In this document: positions 56,430 to 64,000 of the stretch, in pieces
How positions within the stretch are numbered: the stretch's first letter is position 1
How the letters are laid out: every line of letters starts with the position of its first letter
Origin: Cyrtodaria siliqua
Taxonomy: Eukaryota > Mollusca > Bivalvia > Adapedonta > Hiatellidae
DNA: 64,000 nucleotides
Direction of reading: 5' to 3'
Assembly (NCBI GenBank): GCA_037043455.1
Contig: JAWPHD010001346.1
Span: 267,198-331,197 of the forward strand
The notes under the pieces: generated by a model
What the model saw: the letters and a program-made list of their open reading frames with translations, nothing else
Told to the model about the DNA's origin: nothing
The model's database searches: none
Translations under genes and position numbers: made by a program

Positions 56430-57760
56430 GACAGTGATAGTATTCATGGTTGTAATAAATGTGATGTGCATAGATCATGGTAGTAATACATGTGGTATAC
56501 ATTAGTCATGGCAGTTATAAATGTAGTATACACTGGCAATGTTGGCAGTAAATGTGTTGTATAACGTGTTATGAAGTGATCATGGTAGTAATTTGGTATA
56601 CATTGATCATGGTAATGAACATGATATGCATATTAAGTCATGGTTATAATTAATGTGGTATGCATAAGTCATGGTTGTAATAAGACCATTATTTTTTGAT
56701 AATTCGTTTTACGAACCCTCCGACGACAAAACGAAATTAGGTATTTTATTTTTCCATAGCGAATTTGATAGTTTATTTTTTGTTTGTTTCCCTTCCTCCT
56801 ATAGCTATTCTCTGTCTTGATGGTTCTTAAAAATAATTAAAAAAAATGGTCTAAATGTGATATACATTGGTCATGGTAGTATGTAAATATTGCAATCCTG
56901 TGAGGGTGACAGTGAGCATTTGTCAACCTTCTAAGGCTATTTATTTTATTATACTGAAAAATATGTTTGAAAAAGATATGTGGTTCTACTAAATATTCCT
57001 TTGAAATACATGGTCACTTCTCTCTGTTCAAAATCACTATTCTCAGCACCTAGAAAACATTTTTTGGAGGATGGTTCTTTATGTTCTTTCGGAATCTTCA
57101 GCTGTGAACTCACGAGTAAACTTCAAATCATTTTCAGAAAGTTGTGCAAACTGTGTCGGCCATTTTAGTAAATGTTCACTGATTTTCATTTGTGTATGTA
57201 GACATACACTTTTCAGCATTGGACATCCCAATACATAATTATAAACTTGCTTTGACTTCACAATCATAAGACGGTATTATACTGGGGTGACATTACAAAA
57301 AAAAAAATACTATCATTCAGTGACTCACTCCACATTACAAGCGATATGCGATATTACAAAAATGGGAAAATAACAGTCCTTGAACATTGAACATGGATGT
57401 TTGATATGAGGTATATTATTAATAAATATGGTATCAGTGGTCATGGTAGTAATACATGTAGTATGCATAGCTCATGGTAGTAATACATGGGGTATTCAGT
57501 GGTCATGGTAATAATGAATGGGGTATTCAGTGGTCATGGTAGTAATACATGTGGTATTTAGTTTTAGTAGTCATGGTAGTACTAAATGTGATATACAGTG
57601 GTCATGATAGTAATACATGTACTTGCAATATGCAGTGGTCATGGTAGTAGAAAATGAGGTAAAGAGTAGCCATGACAGTTATACATGTGATGTACTTTGG
57701 GCATGTTAGTTATCAATGTAGTATGCAGTGGTCATGATAGTATTACAATACAAGTGTCCT
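56430..57760. repeat. Degenerate short-unit repeat (CATGGTAGTAATACATG)
   Basis: Loose tandem array of about 32-bp units, TCATGGTAGTAATACATGTG and GTATGCAGTGG. A non-repetitive stretch (56690-57400) interrupts it. No gene recognised; the 62-codon frames at 56980 and 57079 overlap each other and show no domain. Confidence 0.75.
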
Positions 57761-58619
57761 GGTACTTGTGCGATGGACTTTGTGAATATCATCAACAAGA
57801 AATGGACTTAAGAATCAGCTTCAGCCACATGCAATGCCAGGTTACAGACAAATCCATGCGCTGGTGTTAATAAGTATGGTATGGAACATGGTAGTCATTG
57901 CCCAGTACAAAACAATCCCCTACCAAACAAAACATCCAATCAATTCATAATTCAGAAGAGCAAAAGGGGGCTCACATAGAAAGCAGACAAGTACAAGCAT
58001 AACTAAATATTAACACCAGCACATGAAGTTCTATCCACCAAATATGGATAGATCCATATTAAACAAAAGAGCTGTCGAAAGGATAGCATTCTCCACTATT
58101 CAAGGTCAATTTTAAACAAGGTCACTGACACTTCTGTCTCACCAACCATGGTGCCAGTTCATTCACAAGGTCGTCTTAATTGTGGAGGTTAATAGGTGGT
58201 GGCGACTGAGGTGAGGGTGTAGGGGTGTGGGGTGGGCGTGATCAGTGAACATATATACCAAATATCAAAGCAAGACCTTCAATACCCCGGAAAGAATATG
58301 AACTTGAAGAGGGTGGGGAGGGAAAGTGAAGTGTTACTGAATAGGGAAAAAACACAGAAATAATACAATATTTTCATTGGAGATGGGGGTTGAGAGGAGG
58401 GTGTTGGGAAGGGGATGGAAGAGAACAGGATGGATGCAGACATGGTACCTGAAGAATAGAATAAATATCTGTCTATCTGGGGTGATGGTGGTGGTGGTGT
58501 AGGAGTGGGGAAGGTGTGGGGTTTATGGGGCTAATGATATATACAGGCTTGTCATTGTTATTGGATGTATGCAGTGAGATTCATTGAAATATATGAGGCT
58601 GCTTAAACTTTAACTGAAA

Positions 58620-59220
58620 CTCTAAGTTGAAAAAGAAAATTTCATCTGGCTAAAATGAAATAAAAAGTTATGAAACATGATTGTGTCTGTAAGTGATGAC
58701 ACTTGTCAAGCTCCTTTGGCTGAGATATATGGCTAGTGGGTATTGAAATAAATGGACTTAATACAATACAGAAAATATTTATCCAGAAAAAGGGCCATAA
58801 TTTTGCTAAAATGCAATACAGAGTTATGGAACATGTGTCTGCTAGCATTCATGCTTTACTGAAGTTGTATTAATAATTAACAATCACCTTTTTGAAGTCG
58901 AAAAAAACAACATAACTTTGCTTACATGCAATACAGAGTTAATATGGAACATGTGTCTACTAGTGCCCTTGATATTCCAAGCTTTACTGCAGTTTTGTTG
59001 ATGTACGACTTTAAGTTGTTAAAGTAAATGGACTTTGTCAAAAAAGAACTTTAACCAGAAATTCAAAGTAATAAAAAAAACATGATTTTGCTTAAATACC
59101 ATACAAAGTTATGAAACCTGTGTCTACCACTGTCCTTGGTGGTACTGATGACATATTTCAAGTTTCACTGACCAGTGGTTGCTGAAATAACAGGACTTGG
59201 CTAACAACTGAAAACCAATC
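58620..59220. repeat. Degenerate 130-150-bp tandem repeat
   Basis: Phrases AATACAGAGTTATGGAACATG, TGTGTCTACTAGTG and AAAGTAAATGGACTT recur about four times (58660, 58815, 58935, 59105). The preceding 57770-58620 holds no recognisable feature beyond G-rich simple sequence. Confidence 0.65.
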
Positions 59221-59518
59221 TGATGACGCAGACGTTGAGTAGATCTACAACAGCTCTTCTTATTCTAAGAATAGTAAAACTTAAAAAAAAATATTCTGGC
59301 TTTCAAGTTCACGAAAAAATAAAATCTGGCCAGTGTACTAGGCGAAATAAAAATCCCGGCTTTAAAGAAATGAATGCCCCTCGTAGTAGATCGAAGTACA
59401 TCCGACTGCACTGTTTTGTGCTCGTTTAACTTTGTACATATACCTATATCGTGCATAGATCGTAACGTGTCTTAACTAATCTATGTCTGTGTTGACTCTC
59501 ATATCCCCCTCACCGTCG

Positions 59519-59556
59519 ACACACACACACACACATGCACGCACGCAGGCACGCAG
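59519..59556. repeat. CA/GCA microsatellite
   Basis: ACACACACACACACAC followed by GCACGCACGCAGGCACGCAG. A similar short CACGCACGC tract with (GA)n lies near 60140-60170. Confidence 0.85.
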
Positions 59557-60619
59557 ATATATACAGTAAACGAAGAACATACACACATTTGAGATGATCA
59601 ACTCCTCATTTAAGTTTAATTTAAACACTAGCAAGTATCTGAACGCATTTTGATTCAATTTATTAAGAGAGTAAACATCAGAAGATTGACAAAAAACGCA
59701 ATGCAAGCCTGTGTAGCTAAAACATATGAGAATATCTTCCTCTCCTCCCACACATATCCTTAGATCTTCCCCACATACACAATGAATGTATCATGTAATT
59801 GAAAGGAATTTGAATGAGTGACATCACCTATTCAAATGAGTGGTATCATCAATTCAAGTGAATGAACTGATATCACGGATTTAACTCATTATTATGTTAC
59901 CTAGGACTATTTACCATCAACATGTTTATTGTTGTGATTTTGTCATTCATTCAAGGTCATTCAAATACACATCATGTTTATGTTTATGTTGCATTCTTGT
60001 TTTAAATGTTCTGATACAAACTTCTAAAGAGTTCTATGACAGTATATAAAATAGATTGTTGCAAGTCCACACTCCATTGTGCCCAGTTGTACCGGGATTC
60101 TCTGGTGGCTATCAATACTCCTTAGAACCTTAGAATTACACGCACGCACGCCCGCACAGAGAGAGAGAGATTGTTGTTCAGTATTTAGTTCAGTATAAAG
60201 TTAAATTAAAAGAAACATTGTGAATATATTGGATGCTTTTGATTAAAAAATATATTGTGACAGGGTTCATATTATTGTGCTCATCGAAGTAACGTTGGAT
60301 TATCTGGAGTATTGTGGAGAACGAAATCAGAAAAATACTAAAATTTGGATTAAAGGTACTGTACACTTGACAATATTATTTGGTCTTCTAAAATTGGATT
60401 TTAATGGAATACTGGATCTAATTTATGTAAAATAAATGTTTTGGTTATATTTTAAACGTTTGTGTTGCTGATTTTGCACTTCCTGTCTCGTTACATTTTA
60501 CCAGTAACACGAATACGGGATATCATCAATTACAATATTATGGGTCAGTGCGAAACTACTGTATCGAGTTCTTTATTTATGTATATAGTGACAATAGTTC
60601 CTTGTTCCGCAAACGAATG

Positions 60620-61141
60620 AGTAAAATGAGTGATATCATCAATTCAACTGAATGAATGATATGATATCATTCAAATCAGTAATATCACTCATTCCAATAT
60701 GTGATATCACTCGTTGATTTTAAAGGCTGAGTTCACACATTCGAGGTGATATCACCTAATCGAATGGTGGAATGAGTGATATCCCTCATTCGAATAGGGG
60801 ATATCAGCCATTCGACTGAGTGATATCACCCATTCCAATTGGGGATATATATGAGGCGCCGTATTGTTGATTCAAATTTAAATGAGTGATATCACCTATT
60901 CGAATGAGTGATATCACTCATTCGAATAGGTGATATCACCGATTCAAACCGAACGGGTGATATCACCCATTGAATGTGTGATATCACCTATTTGAATGAG
61001 TGATATCCCTAATTCGATGGGTGATATCACTATAATGGGTGATTTCACCTATTCGAATCAGTGATATCACTCATTCAAATATGTGATATCACCCATTCAA
61101 TAGGTGATATCACCTTTTAGTTTTGAATCAGTGATATAACC
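60620..61141. repeat. Palindromic satellite, block 1
   Basis: Alternating self-complementary motifs GTGATATCAC and ATTCGAAT separated by 2-4 bases (for example GAGTGATATCACTCATTCG near 60905). Scattered outliers begin at 59815. Both motifs read the same on both strands, so the array has no direction and contains many nested inverted repeats. It is interrupted at 61142-61690 by unrelated sequence without a recognisable gene. Confidence 0.93.
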
Positions 61142-61690
61142 TATTCGTTTTTTACATCAAGAAAAAGTACAGACTTCCCACCGGAGAACGTTATACCTCC
61201 CTGGTATTATATAGTATTGCTAACGGTTAGTTGTAATAATTAAATAATAACTGCCCACTGTGTTTCTCAGTGTAATTAGTGAAGGGTGTGTTTATCTACA
61301 ACTTGAATTACTGTATCAAATAATATTAAATAATAGAAAAGGCATAGAAAATGAAATTATAATAATATGTTTCATTTTTAAAAAAAATGTTTTGTTTTGT
61401 TTTCGAGGGGTGGGGTGGGGGAGGGGTGGAGGTAGGGGACAGCAATACCACATCTTCTGGATCGATCCCTGTAGAGGGTAGGTTTGGTAGGGTGTATACT
61501 CCTTCCGCTATGTGGGGGAGGGGGGAAATGTCCGCATCTAAGCCGGACATTATCTGCCGATGACAAAAAAAACTGCCAATTGTGGCAACAGACGACGTTT
61601 TTGAAGGTCTGTCTATTTGATTACATGTGCACGGACCCTGGACGGGATCAGTCATTTATTTATAGATTTTATTTCGGAATTGGTAATCGG
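61142..61690. other. Unique insert within the palindromic satellite
   Basis: Non-repetitive, with a G-rich tract (GGGGTGGGGTGGGGGAGGGG, 61406-61425). Overlapping frames of 62-109 codons on both strands show no domain. No inverted ends or target duplication identified. Confidence 0.5.
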
Positions 61691-62535
61691 TGATATCACT
61701 GATTCGAATAGGTGATATCACCCATTTAAAAACGAATGGGTGATATCACTTGTTGAACGGATGAGATCACCTATTAGAATCAATAGTGATGACCTATTCG
61801 AATGGGTGATATCACTCATTCGTTCACTGATTCGAATAGATGATATCACGCATTCAATAGGTGATATCACGCATTCATAATGAATCGGTGATATCACCTA
61901 TTTGAATGCGTGATATAACCTATTGGAATCAATGATATCACCGATTCGAATAGGTGATATCACCAAATGGTATTACAAAGTAAAACGGCGTCCCATTGAT
62001 ATAACTGTTTAAAGACAAATATGTGACATCACCTATTCGAATGAGTGATATCACCCAATAGGGGATATAACTGTTTAAAGACTAATAGATGATATCATCC
62101 ATTCGAATGAGTTCCCAATAGGGGATATAACTGTTTAAAGACTAATAGGTGATATCACCCATTCGAATGAGTGATATCACCCAGTAGGGGATATAACTGT
62201 TTAAAGACTAATAGGTGATATCACCCATTCGAATGAGTGATATCACCCAATAGGGGATATAACTGTTTAAAGACTAATAGGTGATATCACCCATTCGAAT
62301 GAGTGATATCACCCAATAGGGGATATAACTGTTTAAAGACTAATAGATGATATCACCCATTCGAATGAGTGATATCACCCAATAGGGGATATAACTGTTT
62401 AAAGACTAATAGATGATATCAACTATTCGATTGAGTGATAGCACCCATTACAATTGGGGATATCACTGTTTAAAGACTAATAGGTGATATAACATGTTTG
62501 AATGAGTGATCCATTCCAGTTGGGGATATCACTGT
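61691..62535. repeat. Palindromic satellite, block 2, with a 66-bp higher-order unit
   Basis: Continuation of the GTGATATCAC / ATTCGAAT array. From about 62070 to 62480 it has a regular 66-bp higher-order unit containing AATAGGGGATATAACTGTTT, AAAGACTAATAGGTGATATC and CCCATTCGAATGAGTG, about six copies. The LTR element is inserted at its right end. Confidence 0.93.
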
Positions 62536-62815
62536 TGTAATGTATGCTACAAGTAGTAGTATAAGCGTTTATTTATGCTCGCTGTATTGCACTGAGCATT
62601 TTAGCGAGCAGACCTAGGTTTAAAGTCTCATCCGAAGGACTGTGTATGCTACAATGCCTAGCTCCTCCCTATAACTGACCAGCTGATAAGCTCCGCCTAC
62701 GCATGCCTTGGATATGCACTCTGTATAGATTAAGTATGAGAATAGATTTAGTAACCAGAAGTATAACTTGTGTTTCATTTCTATCCCATGAATATTAACA
62801 ATTACAAACATTACA
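62536..62815 (+). mobile_element. 5' LTR of a Ty3/Gypsy-like retrotransposon
   Basis: 280 bp, bounded by TGTAATGT and ACATTACA, an 8-bp perfect terminal inverted repeat of the TG...CA type. Immediately followed by TTGGCGACGAGAAAAGG, in the position and style of a primer-binding site. The matching 3' LTR is outside the window, so LTR identity is inferred from position, termini and the gag frame downstream. Confidence 0.85.
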
Positions 62816-62941
62816 TTGGCGACGAGAAAAGGGATCAACTGTTTTTTCAAAAGGACTATTAAGTTATTTTGTTAAAAAAAGTGATTTTGAAGAAAAAGTG
62901 AAAGTGGACTTAATTTTCAAGAAGTCTGTTCTCAATTCAAG

Positions 62942-64000
62942 ATGGCAGCAAAAATGGACCTGCCAGCACCAAAACCATTTAAAGTTTTGGGCCAAAACAC
63001 TAACTTATCAAGATCATGGGAAGATTACACAAAGAGATTTGAATATTATCTCGCTGCATCAGGAGTTACGAAAGATGAACGACGGAAAGCATTGTTATTA
63101 CACCTTGCTGGAGAAGAAATACAGGATATTTTTGAAACATTCAGCAATCCGGGAAACTCTTACAAAGATGCATTGACAGCGTTGACGGATTATTTTCATC
63201 CTAAAAAGAATGTTGCATACGAACGTCATCTATTCCGTCAAGCATTCCAAGAAAAGGATGAGACAACTGACAATTTCATAATTAGACTCAAAAAGTTGTC
63301 TGTGTCATGTGACTATCCAGAAAACACAGTAAATGATATGATCCGTGACCAGGTTGTAGAAAAAAGCAACTCTACGGAAATGAAAAAGAAGTTTTTGCGA
63401 GAAGAGGCACTTACCTTGGACAAAATTCAATCAATTGCCAGAAGTTCGGAATTAGCAGATCTACACGCAACAAAGATGATGGAATCATCACAAAAAGAAA
63501 AGAGGTATCAGGAATCATTTGAAAGTAATGGAGCAGAGAGAAATGTGCAACAACTTTACAGAAAACAACCACACAAAAGGACACAATACTACCCTAGGAC
63601 GCAGCCGAGGAAAGCACCAAAACCTGCAAAATTTAAAGTGTGTACTCGCTGTGGAGGAAAAGGGCACGCAGGACATGAATGTCTAAAATCAAGGAATATA
63701 GTCTGTAATGATTGTAAGAAACGAGGCCATTACGCGCATATGTGTAGATCACGGGAACAACTTGAAGTGCGATACATATCAAATCATAAGTCTGAAAGTG
63801 AAAGTAGTGATGAGGAATTTGTATTTGGGATAAACACAAAGACGGAGTCACCATTTATTGACGTCGATATTGAAGGTAGGCCATGCAAATTATTAATCGA
63901 TTCAGGCGCAACAGTAAATTGTATTGACAGGCAAACATTTGAAAAGGTTAAATCAAATCAAGTATCTGTAAAGAAATCATATGCCAAGATATATCCGTAT
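62942..64000 (+). CDS. Gag-protease polyprotein of the LTR retrotransposon (partial)
   Basis: An intact frame of 353 codons from ATG 62942 that runs off the window. The N-terminal 200 residues have the look of a retrotransposon capsid (SWEDYTKRFEYYL, LLLHLAGEE, FRQAFQEKDET). Two CCHC zinc knuckles follow: Cys234-Cys247 (CxxCxxxxHxxxxC) and Cys255-Cys268 with the same spacing, which bind the element's RNA. After an acidic linker comes the aspartic protease start with Asp320-Ser-Gly-Ala. Gag and protease are in one frame without a shift. No stop or frameshift is seen, so the element may be young. The lineage resembles Mag-type Ty3/Gypsy elements; this is inference from layout. Confidence 0.93.
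   Translation, partial: MAAKMDLPAPKPFKVLGQNTNLSRSWEDYTKRFEYYLAASGVTKDERRKALLLHLAGEEIQDIFETFSNPGNSYKDALTALTDYFHPKKNVAYERHLFRQAFQEKDETTDNFIIRLKKLSVSCDYPENTVNDMIRDQVVEKSNSTEMKKKFLREEALTLDKIQSIARSSELADLHATKMMESSQKEKRYQESFESNGAERNVQQLYRKQPHKRTQYYPRTQPRKAPKPAKFKVCTRCGGKGHAGHECLKSRNIVCNDCKKRGHYAHMCRSREQLEVRYISNHKSESESSDEEFVFGINTKTESPFIDVDIEGRPCKLLIDSGATVNCIDRQTFEKVKSNQVSVKKSYAKIYPY

Overview
The window is animal nuclear DNA: AT-rich, with small GT-AG exons in long introns, tRNA-derived SINEs, MITEs, an LTR retrotransposon and many minisatellites. The repeat types, the SINE style and the sequence of the one recognisable gene suggest a mollusc, probably a bivalve. The species is an inference.

Positions 1-40538 (+) hold the 3' part of one gene, AMBRA1 (autophagy / Cullin-4 ubiquitin ligase adaptor). 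Nine exons were placed by hand: 1-1561, 2869-2977, 3381-3544, 5642-5752, 12596-12781, 15322-15419, 36230-36286, 37534-37673 and 40310-40538. Every junction has GT-AG and every intron phase matches, giving 884 in-frame codons to a TGA. The N-terminal part lies upstream of the window. The exons encode a long Ser/Asn-rich disordered region, the C-terminal half of the split WD40 propeller, and a short tail with two TQT dynein-light-chain motifs.

The main discovery is in the introns. Two large tandem arrays are made of copies of this gene's own splice junctions. At exon 5642-5752 the 3' 49 bases of the exon plus the donor and 17 intron bases form a 66-bp unit (with a 51-bp deletion derivative), repeated to about 12350. 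At exon 37534-37673 the acceptor plus the first 48 exon bases form an exact 68-bp unit repeated 13 times or so upstream. A third array family in the 20.8-kb intron (30-bp unit at 20.5-21.5 kb, leading into about 10.6 kb of a 26-bp unit) carries the sequence GGTAAGCAGTTT, which is also the donor of exon 15322-15419. The gene is thus surrounded by dozens of decoy splice sites. Some decoys are complete in-frame 48-nt mini-exons.

The exon-junction arrays were later invaded by a PIF/Harbinger-type MITE (6482-7132, TAA duplication), a 1-kb insertion (9044-10064) and a small foldback element (10656-10886). The intron with the 26-bp satellite is flanked on both sides by a dispersed family with 320-bp internal tandem units. 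The last intron is mostly an 18-bp satellite.

From 40.5 to 62.5 kb I see no convincing host gene. It is a mosaic of MITEs, SINEs with clear target duplications, dispersed tandem-unit repeats and, at 60.6-62.5 kb, a satellite built of two alternating palindromes. At 62536 a 5' LTR begins, followed by a primer-binding-type sequence and an intact gag-protease reading frame of a Ty3/Gypsy-like retrotransposon that runs off the window end.
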